Positions 35,756-45,587 are shown, counted from the stretch's first letter. The stretch is DNA of 64,000 nt from a marine gamma proteobacterium HTCC2143 (GCA_000169075.1 AAVT01000004.1:62001-126000); one strand, 5' to 3'. The notes: generated by a model from the letters alone, not told the origin. Numbers and translations are program-made.

Positions 35756-38722
35756 CTAAAGTATATTTACCTCCAATTCATTTATGCTGACAAAATCAGC
35801 CAGTTTTTCATACTTTGCCGAGCTGGTAATAACAGCCATACTGGCACAGTCGGGTTTTAGATAGATTTCGGTGACCCGCTTCAAATCATCCATAGAAACT
35901 TTTAGTACCTGCTCTCGAAATTCACGACGCTGTTGATGTGTTCTCCCGAAGAGCGAGTTGTGAAACTCCTGCTTCGCCTCACCAGCCGGCGAGACAGGTT
36001 TGTCCAGCCCGCTGATGACTCCGAGAATGGCCTGTTCGAGCGGTTCTTCACCATGATCAGTCTCCAGCAGCCAGTCGATAGAGCGGTCAAAGTCGTCGAT
36101 AGTTTCTTCGAGGCGTGGGTCGCGATAGGAATAGAAACGAAACGCTGCAATACTGGCATCATGGCTCGCGCCACCACCATAGGCTCCGCCTTGCTCGCGA
36201 ATAGCTCTGTGTAAATAGCCGTTGCGTAAAAAGCCGCCTAGCACGGTCAGAGGGGCAGCATCAGTGTGTTCAACCGGGACCGTAGGATAGGATTTCGCGC
36301 AGAAATTGACCTGAGTGTTGGCTACCCATAATTGTTTGCGGGTCTCACGTATGGGATCCGGGGAGAAATGGCCTAAGTTCTCTGTGTTTTCTGAATCATT
36401 CCACAGGCTGGCGATAGACTGTTGGCAATCGACCAATTTGTCTTCTTCAGCTACTAGTAGCACTTGCTTAGACGACTTCAGTATTAGTTGATGAAGCTGC
36501 TGTAGTTTCTCTGCATATTTATTAAGACCCTGCTCCGTTTGTAAACTATCGTCCAGGGCTTTCGCGGCCTGAATTCCACCCAAGCCGCTGAGACTATGGC
36601 TCAAATAAGCAACGGGGCTCATGCCGCTACTAGCTGCACTCATGGCAAGGCTATGGCCGTTATTAGTAACGGATTGCTCACGTCGAGCTCTTTGCTGTCC
36701 AACCAGTTCTCGCAACCGAGGAAGTTCGTCGAAACGCACGGACAACAAGGTTTTTTGCATCAGTTCTGACTGTTGTTGTTGATTGCGAACCAACGCTTTT
36801 GCGGACAGAACTAAATAACCTTTGATATTCTGCTCGTCATTAACGGCACCTCTTATCGTGGTAAAAGCATTGATCGAGCCACAAACCTTTGCCTGCCAGT
36901 CCTGTGTCGCTAGATAGTCTTTTTCCCCTACGCCCAGTTCTGTTAATGCATTAGTGTAATAGGGGAGTAGCTCGACTAATTTTGGCGGTAGGGGTGGTAG
37001 TTCAACAAGAATCTGTTGATAAACCAAGCCGTTGGTACCTTGCACAAAACATTGGGCGGGTAATTGACCTAGGGTAAGTTGCGTACCTTCAACTGTATGA
37101 GTGTCAGTAGGCACATCCTCGAGTCCAACTTTCGGCAGGATCGATTCGTCATCCTGTTGCTCTTGCCGCTGTTTCAGGGCATTTGCCTGCTCGACAATAT
37201 GTTGTTTATCTTCTTCCGATAGCGAAGACTTTATATGTTCAAGTTGGGCTGCTTCCCTGGCATCTTTCTGTGCCGACAATTCTGTATCTGGTGCCATTGT
37301 CAGTGTGACGCGATGTGGGTTGTCGACCAGTAATTTTTGAGCGAGATTCTTGATGAAATTGGGATCTTTTATATCCTTATGCAGTTGTTCCAGAACTGGG
37401 TCCATGTTGAGTACAGCGATAGGATCGCCTCGATGGGCAGCATTGCCGATGGCCGCCAGAATTATTTGTAAGCCATAAGGATAGCCGTCACCACCAACTT
37501 CTCGCTGATGTAATTCAAGTTGATGTAACACTGATTCTACCTGTTCTTGGGGAACGCCGTGCTCGGCTACCTCTTTTATGGTGTCCAGTATGAGCTGTTC
37601 GATCGCCTCGCAGTTATCAGCGTGTGCTCCTTCAATTCCGCAGACGAAGGTCAGTTCGCGCATTGAGTCTTCCAGTCCACATAGCGGTGAGGGAGAGTTC
37701 CCCAACTCTGTCGTTTCCAAAACACGTTGTAAGGGGGAGTTACTGTTGTCTAAAAGAACACTGGCGAGCAGCTGGCCTTGTAATAGATCTTGAAGATTTG
37801 CGCTTTGCCCCCAGAGCCAGCCCATGACCAGATGTGTTTTTTCCTCGGTGCTACCCTCTTCGTCAAACGCATATTTTTCATGGACACGAACCGGTGCAAG
37901 ATAGCGTTTTTCTTTCGGTACAGAGATATTAACATCAAGTTTCTTAAAGCGAGAGAGAGCTAATTGTTCAAATTTCTGGTGATGCTCTTCGGCACTGATG
38001 TCGCCATAGGTCATGAAAATCGCATTCGTGGGATGGTAGTGGCTCTGGTAGAAATCTTTAAGCTGTGTGTAACTCAAATTCGGAATGTCCTCCGGTTCCC
38101 CGCCACTATTATAGTGATACGTTGTCGTAGGGTATAAATGCTTACAGAGTGCCTGCCAGAGAGTGCTGGGAACCGAGCTCATAGCGCCTTTCATCTCATT
38201 GAAAACCACGCCTTTGTAGACGAGGTCGCTGTCGGTGTTGTTAGGCTCGGCAAATTCCACGCGGTGACCTTCCTGAGCGAAATCCATCTCGTCAAGTCGA
38301 GAGAAAAATACCGCATCCAGATAGACATCCAGTAAATTATCGAAGTCTTTACGGTTCTGGCTGGCAAAAGGGTAGGCAGTCCAGTCAGAACTGGTAAAAG
38401 CGTTCATGAAGGTATTTAGTGAGCGACGAATCATCATAAAAAACGGATCTCGAACGGGATAGCGCTCACTGCCGCACAGGGCGGTATGTTCTAGAATATG
38501 TGCGACACCGGTAGAGTCCATTGGTACTGTTCGCAGAGCGACTAAAAACACATTTTCGTCGTTATCTGCAGCCATATGATAATGTGCGGCGCCGGTTGTT
38601 TTGTGCCGATATTCCTCGACAGTTATTTTGAGCGAATCTATAACCTGACTGCGAACCCATTCAAAAGCAGGGTGCTGGGAATGGGAGGGAGTAGGGTCAT
38701 TGGTTTGGGTCGCTGAATTCAT
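35756..38722 (-). CDS. M16C-family metallopeptidase (presequence-protease-like insulinase)
   Basis: A 988-residue zinc peptidase, full length for the M16C group. The inverted zinc motif H-x-x-E-H is at 75-79 (H-I-L-E-H), with the distal Glu in V-V-F-N-E-M-K-G-A near residue 175. The C-terminal half contains the R-E-Q-G-G-A-Y-G-G-G-A segment that completes the active site. Such enzymes degrade short unfolded peptides inside a closed chamber. No signal peptide is visible, so it should be cytoplasmic. The gene converges with recX, with 39 bases between stops. Confidence 0.92.
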   Translation of the reverse strand: MNSATQTNDPTPSHSQHPAFEWVRSQVIDSLKITVEEYRHKTTGAAHYHMAADNDENVFLVALRTVPMDSTGVAHILEHTALCGSERYPVRDPFFMMIRRSLNTFMNAFTSSDWTAYPFASQNRKDFDNLLDVYLDAVFFSRLDEMDFAQEGHRVEFAEPNNTDSDLVYKGVVFNEMKGAMSSVPSTLWQALCKHLYPTTTYHYNSGGEPEDIPNLSYTQLKDFYQSHYHPTNAIFMTYGDISAEEHHQKFEQLALSRFKKLDVNISVPKEKRYLAPVRVHEKYAFDEEGSTEEKTHLVMGWLWGQSANLQDLLQGQLLASVLLDNSNSPLQRVLETTELGNSPSPLCGLEDSMRELTFVCGIEGAHADNCEAIEQLILDTIKEVAEHGVPQEQVESVLHQLELHQREVGGDGYPYGLQIILAAIGNAAHRGDPIAVLNMDPVLEQLHKDIKDPNFIKNLAQKLLVDNPHRVTLTMAPDTELSAQKDAREAAQLEHIKSSLSEEDKQHIVEQANALKQRQEQQDDESILPKVGLEDVPTDTHTVEGTQLTLGQLPAQCFVQGTNGLVYQQILVELPPLPPKLVELLPYYTNALTELGVGEKDYLATQDWQAKVCGSINAFTTIRGAVNDEQNIKGYLVLSAKALVRNQQQQSELMQKTLLSVRFDELPRLRELVGQQRARREQSVTNNGHSLAMSAASSGMSPVAYLSHSLSGLGGIQAAKALDDSLQTEQGLNKYAEKLQQLHQLILKSSKQVLLVAEEDKLVDCQQSIASLWNDSENTENLGHFSPDPIRETRKQLWVANTQVNFCAKSYPTVPVEHTDAAPLTVLGGFLRNGYLHRAIREQGGAYGGGASHDASIAAFRFYSYRDPRLEETIDDFDRSIDWLLETDHGEEPLEQAILGVISGLDKPVSPAGEAKQEFHNSLFGRTHQQRREFREQVLKVSMDDLKRVTEIYLKPDCASMAVITSSAKYEKLADFVSINELEVNIL

Positions 38723-38987
38723 TGCGTCTCTGCATCGGTCATTATCAAGGGCACTTAGTATAACGCTTAAAGGCAGTGTCTGCGCAGCAAATTTTGATAA
38801 CTAGGCTGTTGGTCTTTTCGGGCTGCCGAATCGTAACGCTGCTCTAGTCGGCTAGATTTTACTTGACGCCAGATTTTACATCCTCAATGCTGAATACGGC
38901 TATCGATAGCAAGATTGGTAGAGAGGAATGCGGTCTTCCCATGCGTTAAGCTGCATAACTTATGACCTCAAAAGTGAAGGAGCGAAC

Positions 38988-39413
38988 ATGCAAAGGTTAG
39001 GCGTTAAGCATAAAGCGGTGATGTTGTTATTAACTGGTTTTATACTATTACCGCTGTCGATTACTGCTGAGACAAGCGCTGAAAAAATTTATGAAATTCG
39101 AACGTACACGTCGGCACCCGGTAAGTTAGATGAGTTGCATGCCAGGTTTCGCGACCATACATCGCGTCTATTTGCAAAACATTCGATGAGAGTAATTGGA
39201 TATTGGGTGCCGGTTGACGACGAGTTGTCGAAAACGACGCTGATGTATATCTTGGAACATGCGAATACGGAAGCGGCCCAATCAAGCTGGAAGGCTTTTG
39301 GTCAAGACCCGGAATGGCAAACTATAGCCGAGACTACGAACGCTAATGGGGCGCTATTGATAAACATTGAAAGCAGCTTTATGACGGCAACGGACTATTC
39401 TCCAGTTCGATAA
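38988..39413 (+). CDS. Exported NIPSNAP family protein
   Basis: A 141-residue protein with a signal peptide (about 1-27, ending S-I-T-A-E) followed by one NIPSNAP domain: I-Y-E-I-R-T-Y-T at about 33-40, K-L-D-E-L-H-A-R-F-R-D-H, G-Y-W and the S-S-W-K-A-F-G-Q-D-P-E-W motif. NIPSNAP domains are ferredoxin-like dimeric alpha/beta barrels of unclear function. ATG 38988 follows AAGGAG at 38977-38982; a longer frame from 38928 is not needed. Confidence 0.85.
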   Translation: MQRLGVKHKAVMLLLTGFILLPLSITAETSAEKIYEIRTYTSAPGKLDELHARFRDHTSRLFAKHSMRVIGYWVPVDDELSKTTLMYILEHANTEAAQSSWKAFGQDPEWQTIAETTNANGALLINIESSFMTATDYSPVR

Positions 39414-39570
39414 TTTTCGGAGCTTTGGAGGAGAAAAAATTGACGTTAAGACAGTGGATCATGAGCGTATGGTAATAGCTGCTTAATGCACTAATCGGTG
39501 ACATTGGGCGGTAGAAACGGTAAGATTGACGCAGTTTTTATGCGGTTTCTTTAACTTAGAGTTGTATGTA

Positions 39571-40695
39571 ATGGCGTCTCCTGTAGTAATCAGTGGAACG
39601 GGTCTGTGGACACCGCCCTATTCAGTTAGTAATGAAGAGCTAGTCGATGCGTATAACGCACACGCTGATCAGTTTAATGCCGAAAACGCAGCGTTCATCG
39701 TTAGTGGAGAGGTCGAGGCGAAGTCGCATTCGAGCGCCGGATTCATCGAGAAAGCCTCGGGAATAAAAAGCCGTTATGCTTATGTAAAAGACGGTATTCT
39801 GGACATTAATCGACTCAAGCCAAATATTCCCGAACGCCGTGATGACGAGCTTTCTGACCAAGCGGAAATGGCGATTAATGCTGCCAAAATTGCGATGGAA
39901 GCGGCGAATAAAAAAGCTGAAGACATCGACGTTGTTATTGTAGCTTGTGCCTACACTCAGCGATCCTATCCGGCGATTGCTATTGAGGTTCAGGGCGCTC
40001 TTGGTATTGAAGGTTTCGGTTTTGATATGCTCGTGGCCTGCTCTGCAGCGACCTTTGGCTTGCATCGGGCCTATGAAATGATCGCGGCGGATACCGCCAA
40101 ATGTGTTCTTATCATAAATCCTGAGCTGACATCGCCACAGGTCAACTATGCTGACCGTGATAGTCACTTTATTTTTGGCGATGTATCGACAGCGACCATT
40201 GTCGAGTCTGCGGATACCTGTCGATCGGAGCACAGCTACGATATTTTAAGTACCAAGGCAGTGACCAGTTTTTCCAACAATATTCGTTCCAATTTCGGTT
40301 ATGTTGTTCGAGCAAACGACTCTGATCCTTTTGCCGCTGATAAGCTGTTTCACCAAAATGGACGCAAGGTTTTTAAAGAAGTATGCCCGATGGCTGCGCG
40401 TCATATCACTGAGCATTTAGAGCGGCACCAGCTTTCCGCTGTGGACGTGCGCAGATGGTGGCTGCACCAAGCAAATATTAATATGAATTTGTTGATATCC
40501 AAGAAGTTGCTCGGACGCGACGCGACGGCGGAGGAAGCCCCGATTGTTTTGGATCAATATGCAAACACGGCATCTGCGGGTTCGTTGATTGCATTTAACT
40601 TGCATCATAAGGACCTAGTAGCTGGCGACTATGGATTGATATGTTCTTTTGGGGCGGGTTATTCCATTGGCAGTTTGGTTATACGCAAGCGCTAA
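39571..40695 (+). CDS. 3-oxoacyl-ACP synthase III family protein (FabH-like, Pseudomonas beta-ketodecanoyl-ACP synthase type)
   Basis: A 374-residue condensing enzyme. The nucleophile is the Cys in L-V-A-C-S-A-A-T-F-G, with the His of W-W-L-H-Q-A-N-I and the Asn of Y-A-N-T-A-S-A-G-S forming the KASIII Cys-His-Asn triad. It is longer than E. coli FabH (317) and resembles the Pseudomonas type that takes medium-chain acyl-CoA from beta-oxidation into fatty acid synthesis. The start at 39571 begins M-A-S-P-V-V-I-S-G-T-G, typical of that group. An orphan ParA gene follows after 43 bases. Confidence 0.85.
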   Translation: MASPVVISGTGLWTPPYSVSNEELVDAYNAHADQFNAENAAFIVSGEVEAKSHSSAGFIEKASGIKSRYAYVKDGILDINRLKPNIPERRDDELSDQAEMAINAAKIAMEAANKKAEDIDVVIVACAYTQRSYPAIAIEVQGALGIEGFGFDMLVACSAATFGLHRAYEMIAADTAKCVLIINPELTSPQVNYADRDSHFIFGDVSTATIVESADTCRSEHSYDILSTKAVTSFSNNIRSNFGYVVRANDSDPFAADKLFHQNGRKVFKEVCPMAARHITEHLERHQLSAVDVRRWWLHQANINMNLLISKKLLGRDATAEEAPIVLDQYANTASAGSLIAFNLHHKDLVAGDYGLICSFGAGYSIGSLVIRKR

Positions 40696-40738
40696 CTACA
40701 AGCGGTAAGTTGTTTTTAAATACTAAGGGATTAGACCT

Positions 40739-41698
40739 ATGAGAAGAGTGATCTTCAACCAGAAGGGCGGTGTTGGCAAATCTAGTATTACCTGTAATCT
40801 GGCAGCAATCAGTGCGGCTCGCGGCTACAAGACATTGGTCGTTGATCTTGATACTCAAGCGAATACGAGTTATTACCTGGGTCATGAGCAGCCACTTAAT
40901 TTGGCCTATGCCCAAGACCAAGGTCACAAAATGTTGAGCGAAGGGTCGATTGTTGGTCTATTTAAACAGTCGATGGAGTTTTTTGGGACTAAAAATGATC
41001 CGCTAGATTATGTTGTAGATACTAAATTTGAAAATTTGCATTTGATGGCGTCGAGCCCTGCTCTAGATTTAATGGAGCGGGAGCTGGAATCACGCTATAA
41101 GATATACAAGTTGCGTGACGCATTGGTCGAGCTCAACAAAACCTTCGATCATATTTATATCGATACCGCGCCAATGTTTAATTTCTACAGTAAGTCAGCA
41201 CTGATAGCGGCAGACAGTGTACTGATCCCATTTGACTGCAGTACCTTTTCAAGGCAAGCCCTTTACGGATTGATGCAGAATGTTATTGAACTGCAGGAGG
41301 ATCATAATCCCGATTTACGAATTGGGGGTATTATCGTCAATCAGTTTAGCAAGCAAGCGCGGTTTCCAAGGTCATTGGTTGCTGAGCTTATCGAAGAAAA
41401 ATTCCCCATTATTGACAGTTATATTTCTTCATCGGTAAAAATGAAAGAGTCGCATGCCAAGCAAGTGCCGCTGGTCTATTTGTACCCAAAGCACAAACTC
41501 TCTGTGGAGTTTGAACGCCTTTACAGTGAGCTCGCTGGAGAATCTTTACAGGAGCAAGCGGCGGCAGATATCGTTGCGGAGGATGTCGCTAAGGATGCTC
41601 TGAAAGAAAAAAAGCCTGACGATAATCGCTTGATTCCCGAGGAATCTTCCAAACCTTCTGCTCCGAGCAACCAGATCTCATCCCTGTTTTTACAATAG
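40739..41698 (+). CDS. Orphan ParA/MinD-like ATPase
   Basis: A 319-residue deviant Walker ATPase: K-G-G-V-G-K-S-S at about 9-16, V-D-L-D-T-Q-A-N near 35 and I-D-T-A-P near 140. ParA proteins form ATP-dependent dimers on DNA or membrane and position plasmids, chromosomes or protein complexes. No ParB or centromere-like repeats are nearby, so this is not a partition locus; it follows the KASIII gene on the same strand and may position another cargo. The last 45 residues are charged and disordered, ending S-S-L-F-L-Q. Confidence 0.85.
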   Translation: MRRVIFNQKGGVGKSSITCNLAAISAARGYKTLVVDLDTQANTSYYLGHEQPLNLAYAQDQGHKMLSEGSIVGLFKQSMEFFGTKNDPLDYVVDTKFENLHLMASSPALDLMERELESRYKIYKLRDALVELNKTFDHIYIDTAPMFNFYSKSALIAADSVLIPFDCSTFSRQALYGLMQNVIELQEDHNPDLRIGGIIVNQFSKQARFPRSLVAELIEEKFPIIDSYISSSVKMKESHAKQVPLVYLYPKHKLSVEFERLYSELAGESLQEQAAADIVAEDVAKDALKEKKPDDNRLIPEESSKPSAPSNQISSLFLQ

Positions 41699-41735
41699 AC
41701 TGCTGTCTGATTGCTAAATAATGGGCAGCGGGTAC

Positions 41736-43094
41736 TCAATGGTCTGTTTGATGAGCTAGCGTCTCAATGTGTCTAAAGGCGATAACAACGGCGGCAACAG
41801 CAAATATCATCCCACCAACTGCGACGCCGATTAAAACCCCTGCAGCCCCACCTAACTGTCCGCCTATGGCGACAAACGGTAGCGTCCCTAAGGTTGACTT
41901 AGCCACATTGAAGCCGGTTGCATACATAGGCTTGCCGAGGTTGTTAAACGTCGTATTAGCAATAAACTGTGCGCCGTTAAATATGAAGGTAATGGCTACC
42001 CACGTGCAGAAAATTGACATTAACTCTGCCGCTTCTCCTTCCAGTTTGAATAGGCGGATAATGGGGTTTTGCAGTAGCCACAACAGCATCGATACCAGCG
42101 AAACATACAGTGCACTGAAGACCAATGAGTTTTTTAGTGTTTGCCGGATCCGGTCAAATTTAAGGGCACCATAGTTTTGACCAATAATAGGTGCTATCGC
42201 TCCTGATAGAGCAAATATCAGCGCAAAGGCGACCGGGGAGATTCGTCCTATGATGGCAAAGCCTGCGACGTAGGATCCACCAAAGACAGCAATTGAGCTG
42301 ATGACAATCGCATTGCCGACAGGGGTGGCGATATTGGTCAGCATTGCCGGTCCGGCAATTTTGAAAATAATTGTAAAGTCTTCCAAGAACTCTTTGAATA
42401 CAAATTGTTTTAGCAACTTGTGTTTCTTCGAAACACCATAAATCGCAAGTGACAGGAGAAAGCATCTGGCGAGTACTGAAGCAATTGCTGCCCCTTCGAT
42501 ACCTAAATCAAGTACGAAAATAAAAATGGGGTCGAGTATTGCGTTAACCGCTCCTCCTAGTAACGTTACGAGCATTGCCAGTCTCGCATCGCCAACTGCT
42601 CGGATAGCTGCAGACATAACCATGCCTGCAGAAAACAGCGGCAGGGAGGGAATCAGTATCTGTAAATAACTCACACCTTCGTTAAGGGCGTCGCCTTCAG
42701 CGCCTAACAGACGGAATAAAAAAGGTAGATTGAACCAAATGAGGGCGGATGTTAGAGAGGTGACAACGAGGGCAAGTGCGACAATATTAACGACGAAGCG
42801 CCGCGCTTGATCGGTGTTGCGCTGACCGATCATTCTCGATACCAGCGCTGCCATTGAAATAGAAATCCCGATGCTCATCGATACGGTAAAGAATGAAATG
42901 CTCGCGGCGAACCCAACGCCGGCGATGATGGCATCGTTATCCAGCATACTGAGGAATAGTATGTCGATGAGGTCGACAACAAAAATTCCGATCAGCCCGA
43001 TAGCCCCAGTGGTGGTCATTATCCAGATATGGCGCATAATTGACCCGCTAATAAACGTAGCGGGCAGGTGCGCAGTACCTGGTTTGTCACTCAT
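41736..43094 (-). CDS. MATE family multidrug/cation efflux transporter
   Basis: A 452-residue inner-membrane protein with twelve predicted helices in two similar halves, the MATE architecture: D-L-I-D-I-L-F-L-S-M-L at about 43-53, S-I-S-M-A-A-L-V-S-R-M-I-G-Q near 80, A-I-R-A-V-G-D-A-R near 165 and G-A-I-A-P-I-I-G-Q-N-Y-G near 295. It uses a Na+ or H+ gradient to expel organic cations or other compounds; the substrate is unknown. It converges with the orphan ParA gene. Confidence 0.88.
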   Translation of the reverse strand: MSDKPGTAHLPATFISGSIMRHIWIMTTTGAIGLIGIFVVDLIDILFLSMLDNDAIIAGVGFAASISFFTVSMSIGISISMAALVSRMIGQRNTDQARRFVVNIVALALVVTSLTSALIWFNLPFLFRLLGAEGDALNEGVSYLQILIPSLPLFSAGMVMSAAIRAVGDARLAMLVTLLGGAVNAILDPIFIFVLDLGIEGAAIASVLARCFLLSLAIYGVSKKHKLLKQFVFKEFLEDFTIIFKIAGPAMLTNIATPVGNAIVISSIAVFGGSYVAGFAIIGRISPVAFALIFALSGAIAPIIGQNYGALKFDRIRQTLKNSLVFSALYVSLVSMLLWLLQNPIIRLFKLEGEAAELMSIFCTWVAITFIFNGAQFIANTTFNNLGKPMYATGFNVAKSTLGTLPFVAIGGQLGGAAGVLIGVAVGGMIFAVAAVVIAFRHIETLAHQTDH

Positions 43095-43178
43095 TATCTA
43101 TACTCAAAAGGTGGTAGGTGGTAGGGGGTAGGGTCGGGATAATAGCACGGTACCGCTAAAGCAACTTATGTCGGAGGT

Positions 43179-43209
43179 TCACTCCGGTGATTTCTTTACC
43201 CCGGAGTGA
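43179..43209 (-). terminator. Hairpin downstream of the glutathione peroxidase gene
   Basis: TCACTCCGG (43179-43187) pairs perfectly with CCGGAGTGA (43201-43209), 38 bases after the glutathione peroxidase stop on the minus strand. A U-run is not evident. Confidence 0.55.
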
Positions 43210-43247
43210 CGCGGTTGCAATTCAATTAGCGTGCATCTAGATTAAAA

Positions 43248-43793
43248 TCAAATTCCCAGAGCGTCTATGACGTTTTTTTCAAGATCTCCCCCCATCGGCA
43301 ACTCGCCAGAGGGAAAGTACTTAATGGCTTTCCCATCTTTACCGACAATAAATTTGTTAAAGTTCCATCGTGGAGCCACTCCGGTTTGTTTAGCAAGTTG
43401 GGCGAAAACGGGGTTGGCATTCTTACCCGTTACGTGTGACGTTGCCAGCATTTGGAAGGTGACCCCATAATTGACATAGCAGACATCGGCGGTTTTAGAT
43501 TCATCCTTGTGTTCCTGTTTAAAATCATCGGAAGGAAAGCCTAAAACAACCAACCCCTGCTCTTTGTAGCGCTGGTGTAATTGTTCAAGTGATTTGAATT
43601 GCGGTGTAAAGCCACATTGGCTGGCGGTATTCACCATCACAATCACCTTTCCTTTATAAGCTTCGCAGAGGTTAATCGTGTCATCTGATCGAAGTTTGCG
43701 CGTTTCGTAATCCAGCAAAGTGTTGCATTTAGCGGCACTGACAGTACTCGCAAATATTGACAGTAAAAGAAGAGCGATCTTGTGTAGTTTCAT
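43248..43793 (-). CDS. Exported Cys-type glutathione peroxidase
   Basis: A 181-residue protein with a signal peptide (about 1-20, ending V-S-A-A). The catalytic motif is V-N-T-A-S-Q-C-G-F-T, with Cys in place of selenocysteine, followed by the G-F-P-S-D-D-F segment (normally P-C-N-Q-F) and W-N-F-N-K-F near the end, so Gln and Trp of the catalytic tetrad can be placed. Cys enzymes of this kind usually use thioredoxin to reduce peroxides. I start at M-K-L-H-K-I (43793), giving a normal signal peptide, rather than five codons earlier. Confidence 0.87.
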   Translation of the reverse strand: MKLHKIALLLLSIFASTVSAAKCNTLLDYETRKLRSDDTINLCEAYKGKVIVMVNTASQCGFTPQFKSLEQLHQRYKEQGLVVLGFPSDDFKQEHKDESKTADVCYVNYGVTFQMLATSHVTGKNANPVFAQLAKQTGVAPRWNFNKFIVGKDGKAIKYFPSGELPMGGDLEKNVIDALGI

Positions 43794-44119
43794 AATAGTT
43801 GGATTCATCGTTACAGTTTGAATGAATGAAGCTTGATGATAACAAGTACAGGTTATTGCGGCTACTGCTTAGCTGGCCGGTGGCCAGTCTCCCCGAAACG
43901 ACTGCGGGAGTAAAGCGGGGTCCTATTAGTCTTGGATTTACAGCCAAAGATATGTTCTCAGCATTTCGGGAATCGAAGCAGGGCAAAGGGGCGGTTGTTG
44001 AATTCCCTTGTACCGTTTATGATAAAAAGCCGTTGTCGGTGCCTGCAGCGGCGAAATCTGTTGTCGATGATTATTAATCGGTCGAAGCCCAATAACTGTC
44101 CATTGCCCAGAGATACACT
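43794..44119. other. Divergent intergenic region, 326 bp
   Basis: It lies between the glutathione peroxidase (-) and M28 peptidase (+) genes and must hold both promoters. An 83-codon plus-strand frame (43826-44077) fills much of it; its second half looks protein-like, but I cannot assign it, and it may be a gene remnant. Confidence 0.4.
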
Positions 44120-45448
44120 ATGCGAATTACCCTATCACTGCTCGTTCTGACGATGATGAATTCAGTTTTTGCTGACACTATGTTGGATACAGCGAAGCAA
44201 CTGCGTGAGGACGCTCTGCAGTCGAATCTTGCTTGGGATATTGTTGAGTCGTTAACAACCGAAGTGGGTCCAAGATTGGCGGGTACGGTTGCAGATGAAC
44301 AGGCGGTAGCCTGGGCACAGGCGATGTTAAAAGATGCCGGCTTTGACCGAGTTTGGTTGGAGCCAGTAAAATTCCCAGTGTGGCTCCGACACCATGAGAA
44401 AGCACGTGTGGTGTCACCCTATCCGCAACCGCTGCACATCAGTGCGCTAGGGTATAGCGGCTCCACTGACGGCGAGTTAACCGCAGAGATCGTAGCGTTT
44501 GCCGGTTTGGCAGAACTTAAAAGTGCCAGTGCCACCGAAGTTGAGGGGAAGATTGTTTTTATTAATCAATCGACTGATCGTAGTATTGATGGCAGCGGCT
44601 ATGGCAAAGCTGTACCGGTGCGCTATGCGGGTGGTAAGTTGGCAAAGGAGAAAGGTGCGGTTGCTGTTTTGATTCGTTCAGTGGGTACCGATAGTCATCG
44701 ATTTCCGCATACAGGCTCATCTTTGCGGCAAGATATGCCGCTGCCTGCGGCCGCGCTATCGGCTCCAGACGCCGATCAGTTGGTACGCATGTTAGCCAGA
44801 AAAACTCCGATAACCATTGCCCTTGATATTGATGTTGAAACCAATGCCGGTGGCCAGTCCTATAATGTTATTGGCCAGATTGATGGAAGAGAGAAGCCTA
44901 GTGAAGTCATCCTTGTTAGCGGGCACTTGGACTCATGGGATTTAGGCACTGGCGCTATCGATGATGGTGCTGGCGTTGCAATAACAACGGCAGCTGCACA
45001 GTTGATTGGTGCTCTACCACAGCGGCCTCGTCGCAGCGTTCGGGTCGTCTTGTTTGCCAATGAGGAGCAGGGTATCTGGGGAGGAAAAGCCTATGCTAAG
45101 GCACATCATGAGGAGCTCGATCAACACTATTATGCCTCTGAGTCTGATTTTGGTGCAGGGCTGGTGTGGCAATTTGACGTCGCCGATGAGGTCTTTTTGG
45201 ACTTGGCTATGCCGCTGTTGAAGCCGTTAGGTATAAAGCGAGGGGTGGCGGCCAGTGGCGGCGGTCCGGATATAAAGCCGCTGATGGATATGGGTGTATC
45301 GGTCTTTCGACTTAAACAAAATGGACTTGATTATTTCGACTATCACCATACCGCCGATGATACATTGGACAAAATTAATCCTGAATCGTTAAGGCAAAAT
45401 GTGGCTGCATGGGCTGTTGTCACCTACCTTTTAGCGGAGCGCAAGTAG
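44120..45448 (+). CDS. Exported M28 family zinc aminopeptidase/carboxypeptidase Q-like
   Basis: A 442-residue periplasmic peptidase with a signal peptide (about 1-18). A protease-associated insert (about 120-225) precedes the M28 catalytic core, whose metal ligands are seen in S-G-H-L-D-S-W (His, Asp), D-D-G-A-G (Asp), A-N-E-E-Q-G (Glu-Glu), E-S-D-F-G (Asp) and Y-H-H-T-A-D-D (His). It would release amino acids from peptides in the periplasm. A 45-codon membrane ORF starts two bases after its stop. Confidence 0.9.
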   Translation: MRITLSLLVLTMMNSVFADTMLDTAKQLREDALQSNLAWDIVESLTTEVGPRLAGTVADEQAVAWAQAMLKDAGFDRVWLEPVKFPVWLRHHEKARVVSPYPQPLHISALGYSGSTDGELTAEIVAFAGLAELKSASATEVEGKIVFINQSTDRSIDGSGYGKAVPVRYAGGKLAKEKGAVAVLIRSVGTDSHRFPHTGSSLRQDMPLPAAALSAPDADQLVRMLARKTPITIALDIDVETNAGGQSYNVIGQIDGREKPSEVILVSGHLDSWDLGTGAIDDGAGVAITTAAAQLIGALPQRPRRSVRVVLFANEEQGIWGGKAYAKAHHEELDQHYYASESDFGAGLVWQFDVADEVFLDLAMPLLKPLGIKRGVAASGGGPDIKPLMDMGVSVFRLKQNGLDYFDYHHTADDTLDKINPESLRQNVAAWAVVTYLLAERK

Positions 45449-45449
45449 C

Positions 45450-45587
45450 ATGGTACGAAAACCGGCTGACTATGACCCGCGGCTAAAAAAGCAGTGCAAG
45501 TACTGTATTCGTGCTCGTTGGATGCTGACGGGACTGACATTAACTACCATGTCACTCATTCTCTACTTCGATCAATTTGCACGATGA
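45450..45587 (+). CDS. Small membrane protein with a CxxC motif, coupled to the M28 gene
   Basis: A 45-residue open frame whose ATG begins one base after the M28 stop codon. It encodes a basic N-terminus with C-K-Y-C near residue 16, then a single hydrophobic helix (about 25-40) ending Y-F-D-Q-F-A-R. The tight spacing and clear soluble/membrane layout suggest a real small protein translated by coupling. I recognise no family. It could be an accessory of the peptidase or simply use its transcript. Confidence 0.55.
   Translation: MVRKPADYDPRLKKQCKYCIRARWMLTGLTLTTMSLILYFDQFAR

Noticed and set aside
40739..41698. ParA gene considered as evidence of a plasmid or partition locus
   Set aside because: No parB, replication gene or parS-like repeats; surrounding genes are chromosomal housekeeping.
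43826..44077. 83-codon plus-strand frame between glutathione peroxidase and M28 genes
   Set aside because: The second half looks somewhat protein-like (possible gene remnant), but I recognise no family and it fills the shared promoter region.
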